DNA of 64,000 bases. It comes from Ceratotherium simum simum (taxonomy: Eukaryota > Chordata > Mammalia > Perissodactyla > Rhinocerotidae). The position numbers and the translations under genes were made by a program. Below are positions 1-10,363 of the stretch, piece after piece (position 1 is the first letter of the stretch; every line of letters starts with the position of its first letter). The stretch spans positions 11,901,301 to 11,965,300 of the forward strand of contig NW_004454170.1 in NCBI RefSeq assembly GCF_000283155.1, given 5' to 3'. The notes under the pieces were generated by a model. It saw only the letters and a list, made by a program, of their open reading frames with translations. It had not been told where the DNA came from and ran no database searches.

Positions 1-1545
1 ATTATTGAGTTGTATGAGTTCTTTATATATTTTGGATATTAATGCCTTATTGGATGTGCGATTTGCAAATATTTTCATTGAGTTGATGGGTTGTCTTTTT
101 GTTTTGTTGATGGTTTCTTTTGCCATGCGGAAGCTTTTTAGTTGAATGTAGTCCCATTTATTTTTTTCTTTTGTTTCCCTTGCCTGAGCTGAGGAGACAT
201 GATATTCAAAAGGTACTGCTAAGGCCGACGTCATAGAGCATACTGCCTGTGTTTTCTTCCAGGAGTTTTATGGTTTCAGGTCTTACATTCAAGTCTTTAA
301 TCCATTTTGAGTTAGTTTTTGTATATGGTATAAGATAATGATCTACTTTCATTCTTTTGCATGTGGCTGTCCAGTTTTCACAGCACCATTTATTGAAGAG
401 ACTTTGCTTTCTCTGTTGTATGTTCTTGGCTCCTTTGTCGAAAATTAGCTGTCTTGGGTTGTGTGTTTTAATCCACTCTTCTACTATCTGTCTTTTAATT
501 ACTGTATTTAGATAATTTACATTTAATGTAATTATTGATATGTTATGGCTTAAGTCTGCCGTCTTATTTTTTTTTTTTTTAAAGATTTTATTTATTTTAT
601 TTTTTTCCCCCCAAAGCCCCAGCAGATAGTTGTATGTCATAGCTGCACATCCTTCCAGTTGCTGTATGTGGGACTCGGCCTCAGGATGGACGGAGAAGTG
701 GTACCTCGATGCGCACCCGGGATCTGAACCCGGGCCACCAGCATCGCAGCGCGCGCACTTAACCACCAAGCCACAGGGCCGGCCCTGCCGTCTTATTTTT
801 TGTTTCCTATTTCTTTTTATTTTTCATTTCTCTTTTTTCTCTCTTCCTGTGGGTTAGTTGAACATTTTTTGGAATTCCATTTTGATTTATCTATAGTGTT
901 TTTGAGTGTGTTTCTTTGTGGAGCTTTTATAGTGATTGTTCTAGAGATTACATTTTATATGCACACTTTGTGACAATCTATTGGTGGTGTGATTTTACCA
1001 GCTCTAATGAACTATAGGCAATTTACTTCTCTTTTCGTCCTTTAAACTCCTCCATTTATAATATAATTTTCTTAGGTGTGTTTTCTACATACATTTAGAC
1101 CCACATTAAACCACTTCAACTGTCAAGCATAATTCTGAAAACTGAGGACAGGAAGGAAAGCCTATAATATATGCCAATATTGTTGCTTACTTTGTTTTTC
1201 CTTCCTCCCTGATTCATTCCAAGTTTCCTTTTTTCATCCTTTCCTTTTCGTTTAAAGGACTTTCTTTAACTGTTCTTTTAGGATAGGTCACCTGGCTGCA
1301 AATTCTCTTAGTTTTCCTTTATCCAAGAATGTGTTTATTTCCTCTTTCTTCCTGGAAAATATGTCCTCGGGATTCTGGTTTGATAGTTCTTTTCTTTCCA
1401 CACCATCATATTTTTCCCTTGAGTTCTGAAGTCCCTGGTCAATCTGCCTTCTCTCCTTGCAGAGTGTCCTTAAGTTTGTTTTAATATAATGTGCAGCGTT
1501 TTGCATTGTTCTTGGTGGGAGGAATAGGGAAATGTACATCTATTC
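1..1545 (-). mobile_element. L1 LINE, minus strand, internally deleted, interrupted by an ERE
   Basis: The reverse strand of 206-556 reads L1 ORF2 protein: the C-terminal segment with [20 protein letters not shown] and, joined to it, the N-terminal endonuclease start (ISIITLNVNYLNTVIKRQ). The part between, including most of the endonuclease and the reverse transcriptase, is missing. Sequence from 802 to about 1545 continues towards the L1 5' end with decayed coding. The element is broken by stops and inactive. Confidence 0.8.
573..785 (-). mobile_element. ERE SINE (equine tRNA-derived), minus strand
   Basis: The reverse strand starts GGGCCGGCCCTGTGGCTTGG, has a tRNA-like B box, and ends in an A-rich tail. 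The 16-bp target-site duplication TGCCGTCTTATTTTTT is perfect (557-572 and 786-801). It sits inside the older L1. Confidence 0.9.
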
Positions 1546-1737
1546 TATCTTCCTGGGAGTGGTAGTCAAGGTTCATTTTTAGATATTTTCCAAGTTCAGT
1601 GCTTGGACAGAGAAATTTTTGATAAATATTGATTAGATGTATGAAGGTGCAGTGGACGGTAATGGGCCCATGACCTACCTTGATCTGTATATTTATTCTC
1701 TTCGTGCAGTCTAAGTTTGTAAATTGGTTTTTTAAGT

Positions 1738-1960
1738 TAGAAAGACTTGGACTTGAGCCCCGGCTCTGCCATATCCCAATTTTGTTACTTTTGGAGCTAT
1801 TTAATTAATTTCTGAGCCTAAATTCAGTCGCCTAATCAATAAAATGCTATTAATAACACCTATTTCATAGGATTGTTGTAAAGACTGAGATAATTTTTGT
1901 CCAGGTTTTAGCATAGTGCCTGACACATGATGAACATATAATAATAGTTATTATTATATC
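1738..1960 (+). repeat. MIR SINE relic
   Basis: It has the order typical of MIR: GGCTCTGCCA, then AATAAAATG...TAATAACACCTATTTCATAG, GGATTGTTGTAAAGA and TAGTGCCTGACACA. It is diverged and lacks a clear target duplication. Confidence 0.7.
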
Positions 1961-2587
1961 GAGTTCCTTGTCAATTAAGCTCATTTTCAGTTGCATTTTT
2001 GCCAAGTCAGGCCTTCCTATATATAAGAATTATACTTATCCTTTAACATTTTGTCTTGTTGGTTTTGGTGTGATAAGATCACTGAATCCTTGTTCTATAT
2101 AACTTATTTGATGAGGTCTCTTCTTATCAGATCATGAATTAAAATTTTTGACTAGGACAGTGCTGAGAACACAGCTGTAGCTTTAGCTAGAGAAAGCTCT
2201 AGCTTTCTTTCTATTAGAGACTTCCTCCAGGTTCTTGGGACTCATTTGTTCAGTGCTTTCTGGATTGCGTTTTTTCCAGTGAACTACAAATCCACCCATC
2301 TGAAAATTCAGCCCACCTTTCTCTGTCTTGCCTCTAAGGATAATATGACTTTGTCAAATGTGTTGCTGAAATAAAATTATGTTTTGTTTATGCTGTTCCC
2401 TGAGCTGCCATTAGAATTACCTATTAAATAAAATGGAGCTAATTTAACCCAAATCAATACTATGTTCATTAGTGAACATATGCTGTTTCTAGTAGGCTTC
2501 TTTTCCAAGTATTTACAAACTGCATGAGATACAAGGCTTGAATGCATGTAGAAACAGAGTGTTGGGGCTGGCAGCAAACCTGGAGTT

Positions 2588-2680
2588 CAGTACTCGCATT
2601 TTACAGGTGAAAAACTCAGGCCCAGAGTGATGAGTGAGAGCCCAGGGTCATATGCTACATATTTTCAAGGACTTGAGCTC
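2588..2680 (-). repeat. MIR relic, minus strand
   Basis: CATTTTACAGGTGAAAAACTC followed by GGCCCAGAGTGATG is the complement of the conserved MIR core and downstream region. Confidence 0.5.
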
Positions 2681-3017
2681 TGTACACTATTTTAGAGCAC
2701 TATGGAGAATCATGACACCTAGTGGTCAGCTACTCTTACATGGATTTGTGTGTCGTCAGTATGATAATGTGATTTTTAAAAAATTTGAGTGAAATATAAA
2801 TACCTCTTAAGGATCTTTTTTAACCTACCATTTCTAGCAAGGAAGAATTGTTGATTCTGAGGTCCTTTAGTGGAATGTGTTGCAGTTTGAAGGATGGCCA
2901 GCAGAGGGAGCCAAGGGTTCATTCATCTACTCTGCCGTGCATGGTTTTCTTTCCTGAGAATTGTTAACCATCAAAATTTTGGACCATCATTTGGGCAATG
3001 ATTTTTTGTCTGCGTTG

Positions 3018-3100
3018 TTTCCTGCTGTAGCCCCAGTGCCTAGAATAGTGCTTGACGTATAGTAGGCTCCCAATAAATATTTGTTGAATTCATTTTTATT
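3018..3100 (+). repeat. L2 LINE 3' end
   Basis: CCCCAGTGCCTAGAATAGTG and CAATAAATATTTGTTGAATT are the conserved terminal segment of L2. Confidence 0.65.
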
Positions 3101-3157
3101 ATCATTATAGTTCATTTCTGTAGCCCTTTTCCTTGGGGATTTAAGAATTCAAGAATG

Positions 3158-3459
3158 GGGCCGGCCCCGTGGCTTAGCGGTTAAGTGCGCACGCTCCGCT
3201 ACTGGCAGTCCCGGTTCGGATCCTGGGCGCGCACCGACGCACCACTTCTCTGGCCATGCTGAGGCCGCGTCCCACATACAGCAACTAGAAGGATGTGCAA
3301 CTATCACATACAACTTTCTATTGGGGCTTTGGGGGGAAAAAAAGAAGGAGGAGGATTGGCAATAGATGTTAGCTCAGAGCTGGTCTTCCTCAGTAAAAAG
3401 AGGAGGATTAGCACAGATGTTAGCTCAGGACTGATCTTCCTCACAAAAAAAAAAAAAAG
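3158..3459 (+). mobile_element. ERE SINE, plus strand, full length
   Basis: The head GGCCGGCCCCGTGGCTTAGC is followed by B box GGTTCGGATCC (3213-3223), the body, two GTTAGCTCAG tail units and a poly-A run. It is flanked by CAAGAATG at 3150-3157 and 3460-3467. Confidence 0.93.
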
Positions 3460-3467
3460 CAAGAATG

Positions 3468-4658
3468 ATAAGGATAATGACAAAGGTGTATTAACGTCCA
3501 AGGCTGTGAGTTGATTTGAACCACTGGCTCAATATTTTACTTTTTGAATGTGGTATTTTTAAAGTTCTGATATTTGCAAAATCAGACCAGCTTTTAATGA
3601 CCAGTTTTATATTTTCATCTTTGGTTGGTTAATAGTTGGTATCTGACTGGTCTTGTGGCAAAGTATTACATCATGTTTTCTTTTCCTCTGGATTCTCTGT
3701 TAAATTTCTAATATTTCTAGTAGTTCTAAAAGCAACTACAATGAGTCTCAGAGAAATATAGTAGTGGGATGATTTGCCAAATTGGGGCACATTTCTTTTA
3801 GACCAAAGAATTCTTCCTTCATCAATATAAAGTGTTCTAATTCCAAACAACTTGAGAGTTGTTTGGTAGGGCAGTTTAAGGATTTGAACACCATGGGGAA
3901 GATTCAGAGGAATGGTTTTCAACACTTGAAGATTTAAGACCGTTTTGTTCCAATTTAATTTTAGAAGAGCACCCTAAATTTTGATGTGGTTCATGTTTTA
4001 TTTTTTTTATTTTTTTATTTTTTAATAATAATGGTTCATGTTTTAAAAATTATTTTAAGGATAACTGGCTATGTAAAAAGGCAAGAGAATGTTATTTGTG
4101 TTGCTTATGGCAGCTTGATTAAAAAAAACACTTGTGATATATCTGGAATACTATGAACCAGAAATTTAAAATGGCATAGTGGGAGCATTGTGGAAAAAAG
4201 CAGTTATTTAAAATTTCCCACAAAGTCTGTTATACTTGAAACAGACTACCGTATGAGGGTAATGGGCACCCTCTGATTATTTTACAGCCTCCAAATCACA
4301 CAGGTCAACATTACTGCATTTTAACCTCTCATTTCCAAGCAACAAAATGTTAGATGAATCATTCAGATGTGCTGATTTCTTTTTTCATAGCAAATTATGA
4401 AATATTTATTTAAATGGTCTAATGCTTTACCTCCTTGCTAATAGTTCCCCAATATAAATTTTATGTGTGCTGAAATAATTACAGTGGTTTTAGGATTTGG
4501 CTAATAGTTTTAAACCCAACTTTTTATGAAATAAAAATATTAAAACACAATGGTAAGCTTGAACCAGATCTTGGGATGAATTTTTCTAAAATTCAAAATA
4601 TTCGCTTCTTTCCCTGAATAATTTTTGTTTTCTGTTGAACATTTTTATTTGTTGTTAG
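3468..4658 (+). other. CENPF intron, no recognised feature
   Basis: AT-rich intronic sequence. Apart from short T runs near 4000 I recognise no repeat family and no coding segment before the acceptor at 4658. Confidence 0.5.
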
Positions 4659-4784
4659 TGTACTGCATTGGAACAAAAACTGAAAAAACTGACCGAAGAT
4701 TTGAGTTGTCAGCGACAAAATGCAGACAGTGCCAGACGTTCTCTGGAACAGAAAATAAAGGAAAAAGAAAAGGAGTTTCAAGAG
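4659..4784 (+). CDS. CENPF: CENPF coding exon, residues 1-42 of the window
   Basis: The exon is 126 nt, 42 codons, phase 0 at both ends. The acceptor TTGTTAG ends at 4658 and the donor GTAAGG starts at 4785. The peptide begins CTALEQKLKKLTEDLSCQ and ends KEKEFQE. It is charged, heptad-patterned coiled coil and matches human CENP-F around residue 357. It reads straight into the next exon (ELSRQQ). No upstream CENPF exon could be found between 1 and 4658. Confidence 0.95.
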
Positions 4785-5048
4785 GTAAGGTAAATGGATT
4801 CAGGAGGAGTTTGTCCGGAAGGCTGCTGTGGGCATTTCGTAGTTTCATCAGTTGAAAAGAGAAGCTGTTGATCATCATTTGGGATGTTCTGCTGGAGAGG
4901 AAATGCTTTGTGAGGAAAAGGTCACTGTATTTCCCTTCACACTTTCCATCTTTCAGTTTTTGACTGGAGAAGGGACTTAGTAGTCAGAATCTTCTTTTTT
5001 ATCCATGTTTTCTGATTTGTTTGAGATTTGGTACTGAGTAGGAAAGGA

Positions 5049-5458
5049 TCGTAGCCAGCCCTGGTGGTCTAGCAGTTAAGATTCCGAGCTCTCTCAGCTG
5101 TGGCCCAGGTTCGTTTCCTGGTCAGGGAACCACAGCACCTGTCTGTCGATGGTCATACTGTGGTGGCTTCATGTTACTGTGATGCTGAAAGCTGTTCCAC
5201 CGATATTTCAAATACCAGCAGGGTCACCCATGGTGGACAGGTTTCAGTGGAGCTTCCAGACTAAGACAGACTAGGAAGAAGGACCTGGCCACTCACTCCC
5301 AAAAAAATTGGCCGTGAAAACCCCATGAATAGCAACAGAGCATTGTGTGATATAGTGCTGGAAGGTGAAAGGATGGTGCAAAAAGACGGGGCAAGATTCC
5401 ACTCTGCTGCACACAGAGTCGCTAGGAGTTGGCGTCGACTCCATGGCACTAACATCAA
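5049..5458 (+). mobile_element. Composite tRNA-derived SINE with RTE-like tail
   Basis: A tRNA-like head (CCAGCCCTGGTGGTCTAGCA, B box GGTTCGTTTCC at 5108-5118) is followed by a long body and a tail ending GGAGTTGGCGTCGACTCCAT GGCACTAACA. That tail resembles the 3' end of RTE LINEs used by other mammalian SINEs. At about 410 bp it is longer than the ordinary ERE copies here. AGGAAAGGA flanks both sides (5040-5048, 5459-5467). The subfamily name is uncertain. Confidence 0.7.
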
Positions 5459-5467
5459 AGGAAAGGA

Positions 5468-6153
5468 ATCATATTTCTTTGAAACACTCTCTGTTGTGGA
5501 GGAAATTGTATTACATTCTCCAGCTGTTTTTAAAGCCTGTGGGTTGGCAAATAAATCAGAAAGGTAGTTGATGTGGTGGGGAAAGAAGTTGGCAGGCAAG
5601 TTAGGGCTGAAAATGCCCTTCCGTAAGTATTGGTACCAGTTTCCATTGAGTCAGCCTGGAAGTGTATCATACAGATTAAAGGCCTATAGTCTTTCAGTAA
5701 GAGCGACTGGAAATGTTAATCTGGTTATCAAAGTTAATTGGTGGCATATACTTCCTATCAGTCTAAATTGTAAGTGGATATGCTATTTGATATTTTAAAC
5801 CCCAATTTTGAGTGTGTTTGATTTCTCAGCTGAGTTGTGTCCGTTACAGCTCAGCTCTACTCTCTTTTGCCCCTGGGTACTTCAAAACAGAGATGATTAA
5901 TTTAAGATTGGGGATGAGGCGGAAATAGGCTAGTTTCCTTGTGTTCAACTGGCTGGCTCCTTCCCCTTTCCCTCAGAGACCTGGATTTGATTACCGGGAC
6001 CAGTGCTCAGGCTGATTATGTTTATTGTTAAGTGGATGGTCAGCTGGCTCCCTATTGTCTCCCACTCATGCAGTCTAGCATTGCCCCTGGGATGTTTGTG
6101 ACTCTCCCTTGTTGACCATCATCAGCTTGATGCTTGTGTCTTTTGCTTTTCAG
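5468..6153 (+). other. CENPF intron, no recognised feature
   Basis: Unique-looking intronic DNA up to the acceptor at 6153. I see nothing in it. Confidence 0.5.
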
Positions 6154-6282
6154 GAGCTCTCTCGTCAGCAGCGCTCGTTCCAGACGCTGGACCAGGAGTG
6201 CACGCAGATGAAAGCCAAGCTCACACAGGAGTTACAGCAAGCCAAGAATACTCACAATCTCCTACAGGCTGAACTGGATAAA
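6154..6282 (+). CDS. CENPF: CENPF coding exon, residues 43-85
   Basis: The exon is 129 nt, 43 codons, phase 0. The acceptor TTTTCAG ends at 6153. The peptide ELSRQQRSFQTLDQEC to LLQAELDK continues the coiled coil and is near identical to the human protein. The donor is AAA|GTAGGG, weaker than consensus because position +4 is G. Reading through it gives a stop after three codons. Confidence 0.95.
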
Positions 6283-6964
6283 GTAGGGTGCTAACTTACT
6301 TGTCTCTCCTCAATAACCCCCTTTTCCTTATACATGTTATTTCTATACCACACCTGACGTGATCGTACTTGTAAAGAACAAATGCTCTATCCTCACTTTC
6401 CTTACTTATCAAAGAGGAGAGCAAACTGAACCTTTCGGGGTCTGGGTTTTCTCATTTACAGAAAGGGGGAGTGAGTGAGGGTCTCAGATCTGAAGGTCTG
6501 TGGAGGTCTCTGATATTCTGGTGGGTCTTGGTTACGTCACCAGGTGGGAGCTATTCCAAGTAGTTTATTCCCCCAAATAGTCATAGCTCTGAAAATTATA
6601 ATCAGTTTACTTAACACTCACTCCAAAAATGATCTCATCCAGTATTATGGCTTTACATTATCATCTACATGATGATAACTCCCATGTTTGTATCTCCAGC
6701 CTGGATCTCTCTTCTGAATGTCAGACTTGTGGGTGTGTACCTGATATTTCCACTTCCGTGTCTAATAGGCATCTCACACTTAACATGTTAATAATGGGAC
6801 TTCAGCTGTGTTTTTCAAACTTGCTCCTCCCTTAGTCTTCCTCATCCCAGTAAATAACAGTCCGTTCTTCACAATGCTCAGGCCAAAACCTCTATGTCAT
6901 TTTCAACTTTTATTTTTCTCTCACACTTCAAAGTAATCCATTAAAACTCTGTCAGCTCTACCTT

Positions 6965-7070
6965 TATTTACACACACATGTATGCATGTATTTGTGTATG
7001 TGTGTGTGCATATATATATTTCTGTGCATGAGTATATGTGTATGTGTGTATTATATGTATAGTATATCTG
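6965..7070. repeat. Alternating TG/TA/CA simple sequence
   Basis: Impure runs of alternating purine and pyrimidine (ACACACATGTATGCATG, TGTGTATGTGTGTG, CATATATATA). Confidence 0.7.
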
Positions 7071-7843
7071 GACTTTTTTGTGTTAAAATTTATATAGAAC
7101 AAATGTTGAACAATAAATTATTATAGGGCATGTTCTCTTGCAATCGTTATCTATGTCACGGGCTGGAATCTTGTCAGCCACCCCAGAAACCCTTCTTGTG
7201 CTACATACCTCCCTGCTAAGAATAAACGTGACTTTTATGTCTATCTATGTTTTATATTGAATATGATTGCTTTCATCATCTCTAGTGCTATATCTGGTCT
7301 AAGACGCCATCATCTCTCACCTGGGTCACTGTATTAGCCTCCTTGCTGATCTCCCTGCTTCTGCACTTTCTCCTCAATATCTGTTTTCAGCTAGCAACCA
7401 GAGTGAGTCTTTTCAAGTGTAAGTCAAATCATATCCCTCCTCTATCAAAACTCTGCCGTCACTCCCCATCTCTCTCAGAGTAAGAGCCGGGTCCTTCCAA
7501 AGGTCTGCGGGACCCTCACTGGCCTCCCCACCACCTCATGCTCTGGCCTAGTCTCTCCCCACGCCCCTCTCTCACTCTGTCCTAGCCACCTGGCTTCTTG
7601 CCGTTAGTGGAAGACACCCAGCACATGGCAACTTTGGCTTGGCTCTTGGGGATACTTTTTCCCCGGACAGTAGGGTACATACCTTCACTTTCTTGAGCTT
7701 TCTGCTCCAGTGTCACCTTACCAATGACATCTTCCCTGTGGTCACTACAGATTCCCTACCCTCATTGCTTCCTGTTTCCTTTACCTTGCTTTATTTTTCT
7801 CCATGGGGCATATCATCTGACATACAAGACAGTTATTTATTTA

Positions 7844-8087
7844 TTTATTTTTTTGTGAGGAAGATCAGCCCTGAGCTAACATCCTTTGCCAGTCCTCCTC
7901 TTTTTGCTGAGGAAGATTGGCCCTGGGCTAACATCTGTGCCCATCTGCCTCTACTTTATATGGGATGCCGCTACAGCATGGCTTGACAAGCAGTGCGTCG
8001 GTCTGTGCCCCGGGTCCGAGCCCGCGAATCCTGGGCTGCCGAAGCAGAGTGCGCGAACTTAACCGCTAATGCCGCCAGGCTGGCCCA
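7844..8087 (-). mobile_element. ERE SINE, minus strand
   Basis: It begins TGTGAGGAAGATCAGCCCTG after a T run and ends AACCGCTAATGCC...GGCTGGCCC, the complement of the tRNA-like head. AGTTATTTATTTA (7831) and AGTTATTTGTTTA (8088) are the likely target duplications. Confidence 0.9.
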
Positions 8088-9077
8088 AGTTATTTGTTTA
8101 TTTTTATGTTGTCTTTCTTCCATCGCTCAAATCTTCCTGTGAGGACAGGGCTTCATCTGCTTATCTGACTACAACGTGTAAGCACTTCATACCCACAGCT
8201 TTAAAATGGCAGAACAGAGGCAGTGCCCTTGGTCATTCTTTTCTTGACCCATTTTGCCTGAGACGGTGACACATTTGAGAGTTTACCCTGAATATATCTG
8301 GTATTCATTTTTTGTTAGAGTTACATTTATTTTCTTCGTGTTTGCTTCTTAGTTTATTTTCTCAAATTAAAGATTTACCATTTAGGTAGAGTCTCTTCTT
8401 TTATGAAAAATATAGGTTAACTCTCAGTTTCAAGATATGATAGAGTAGGACATGTTGACCTCTCTTAGTAGAGACCAAGGGTGGAGGATTGCAGCTGGGA
8501 TGGGGAGAGCTAACATTTATTGACATCTGTTATACGTGAGGGACTATCTAAAGTGCTTGTTGTATAGTCATCCCTCTAACTGTCCATCTTTCCAGGTTTG
8601 GTAAACAGAAAAAAATCCTCCTTTCCCAGGATAAATTGTTATTAACTGTTTAATGGGTTTCCTCCAAGGCCTTTAAAAAAAATTACTTTTACAAATGTAT
8701 AATTGGGGCTTTTTAGTTTAATTTTTTTTTAAAGGGGAGTATTCTGTTGGTAGTGTCTGAGCCTTATTTATATTAGATGTTTTGTAGTTTATTTACTCAT
8801 TCGCGTCCCTCCCCCCATGCATATTTAGGTTCTCAGCATTTTCTTATTCACTGTAGCACTATTGGTAATATCACTGGGCAGGTATCTGTATGCATGCTGA
8901 TGCTTCTGTGGACAGATTTTTACATGTGAAATTGATGGCTTCGAGGGCATGTGTATTCTGTCCTTTGATAGATACTGTCAAATTACCCTCCAAAAAAATG
9001 TAGTTTACCCTCCCACCAGGTATAAGAGAGGCCTGTTTCCTTCCATCCTTGCTAATAGGAGATAAGCCTGGTTTTTA

Positions 9078-9385
9078 TTTATTTATTTTTATTTATTTAT
9101 TTATTTTTGTGTGTGTGAGGAAGATCAGCCCTGAGCTAATCCTCCTCTTTTAGCTGAGGAAGACCGGCTCTGAGCTAACATCTATTGCCAATCCTCCTCC
9201 TTTTTTTCCCCCAGAGCCCCAGTAGGTAATTGTATGTCATAGTTGCATGTCCTGCTAGTTGCTGTATGTGGGACACAGCCTCAGCATGGCCAGACAAGTG
9301 GTGCGTCGGTGCGCACCCGGGATCCGAACCCGGGCTGCCAGTAGCGGAGCACGCGCACTTAACCGCTAAGCCACGGGGCCGGCCC
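9078..9385 (-). mobile_element. ERE SINE, minus strand, full length
   Basis: It has a tail with (TTTA)n, two GAGGAAGA units, the body, and the reverse of head GGGCCGGCCCCGTGGCTTAG. The 15-bp target duplication TAAGCCTGGTTTTTA is exact at 9063-9077 and 9386-9400. Confidence 0.93.
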
Positions 9386-9684
9386 TAAGCCTGGTTTTTA
9401 AAATTTTGCCAACTAAGGAGTAAAAAATGTCATCTTATCATTGTTTTAATTCATACTTCCTTGATTAACATTCAGGTTATTTCAGAAGTTCTTTTGCTGT
9501 TCGTATTTTTTAATAAAATTTTCTGTTTCTATTCTTTGCTCTTTTTTTAAATTATTTTGTCTTTTTGTAAATGGAATCATAGATGTACTTGTTGTATTAT
9601 GGATGTATCATTTTTATTCTGTCATATATATTGCAAATATGTTCTCCTAGTCTGTTTCTTATCCCAATTTTTTTTTAGTTGTTT

Positions 9685-9949
9685 ATTACTATTTAGTTTT
9701 ATTTATTTATTTTTTTGTGAGGAAAATTAGCCCTGAGCTAACATCCGATTCCAATCCTCCTCTTTTTTGCTGAGGAGGATTTGCCCTGGGCTAACATCCA
9801 TGCCCATCTTCCTTTACTCTATATGGGATGCCACCACAGCATGGCTTAACAAGTGGTGCGTTGGTCTGCACCTGGGATCCGAACCTGCGAACCCCAGGCC
9901 ACTGAAGCAGAGCATGCTGACTTAACCACTATGCCACCGGGCTGGCCCC
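9685..9949 (-). mobile_element. ERE SINE, minus strand
   Basis: It shows TTTGTGAGGAAAATTAGCCC, TATATGGGATGCCACCACAG and CCACCGGGCTGGCCCC. AGTTGTTT occurs on both flanks (9677 and 9950). Confidence 0.88.
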
Positions 9950-10240
9950 AGTTGTTTTTTTTTTTTCCTGTGGTTAAATTTTTTTCCTTTGTGGCTTCCT
10001 CCTGAAACCCAGCCTTTTTCTTCTCTTATATGCTGTTGCTAAGTGATGTCACAGGTTGATATGACGGTATTTTAAGTTAAACCTTTATAGTGCTGTATTT
10101 AGCTGTCTCAACCAAAATTATATAACTGATAGCGATGGCATCAATTTTGTATTCCATGACTTTTTATTATTGAAGAGTCAATAGTTATATAAAAAGTAAA
10201 GAACATAAAAATGAAACTTTGCCTTGTTTTCTCTTTGTAG

Positions 10241-10363
10241 GGCATAGCAGTGAAGCACCAGCTAGAAAAAAACTTGGAAGAGTTTAAGCAAAAGTTCTGC
10301 AGAACTGAGCAGGCCTTACAGGCGAGTCAGATCAAGGAAAATGAGCTGAGGCGAAGCAGTGAG
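10241..10363 (+). CDS. CENPF: CENPF coding exon, residues 86-126
   Basis: The exon is 123 nt, 41 codons, phase 0. The acceptor TCTTTGTAG ends at 10240 and the donor GTGAGT starts at 10364. The peptide GIAVKHQLEKNLEEFKQK to KENELRRSSE is coiled coil. Its first three residues differ from human (LTS), but the rest aligns closely, and the downstream exon restores the conserved EMKKEN. Confidence 0.95.

Larger units (their letters stand above)
6615..8165 (+). repeat. L2 LINE, plus strand, interrupted
   Basis: The frame at 6629-6835 keeps the L2 reverse-transcriptase order (SLDLSSECQ..., SNRHLTLNM). After a TG/TA-rich interval (6960-7080), 7260-7800 resumes the L2 3' half (ACTGTATTAGCCTCCTTGCT, CAAATCATATCCCTCC). 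An ERE splits the end. It is non-functional. Confidence 0.75.
8690..10010 (-). repeat. Old L1 (L1M-type) 3' region, minus strand, split by two EREs
   Basis: The text ACTGTCAAATTACCCTCC, CCTCCCACCAGGTATAAGAG, then after the first ERE TTTTGCCAACTAAGGAGTAA and CATCTTATCATTG, is the reversed order of the 3' region of old mammalian L1s. It is strongly diverged. Confidence 0.6.

Noticed and set aside
3158..3459. tRNA gene from the A and B boxes
   Set aside because: The boxes belong to the tRNA-derived head of an ERE SINE; no cloverleaf with a proper anticodon arm and acceptor closure is seen.
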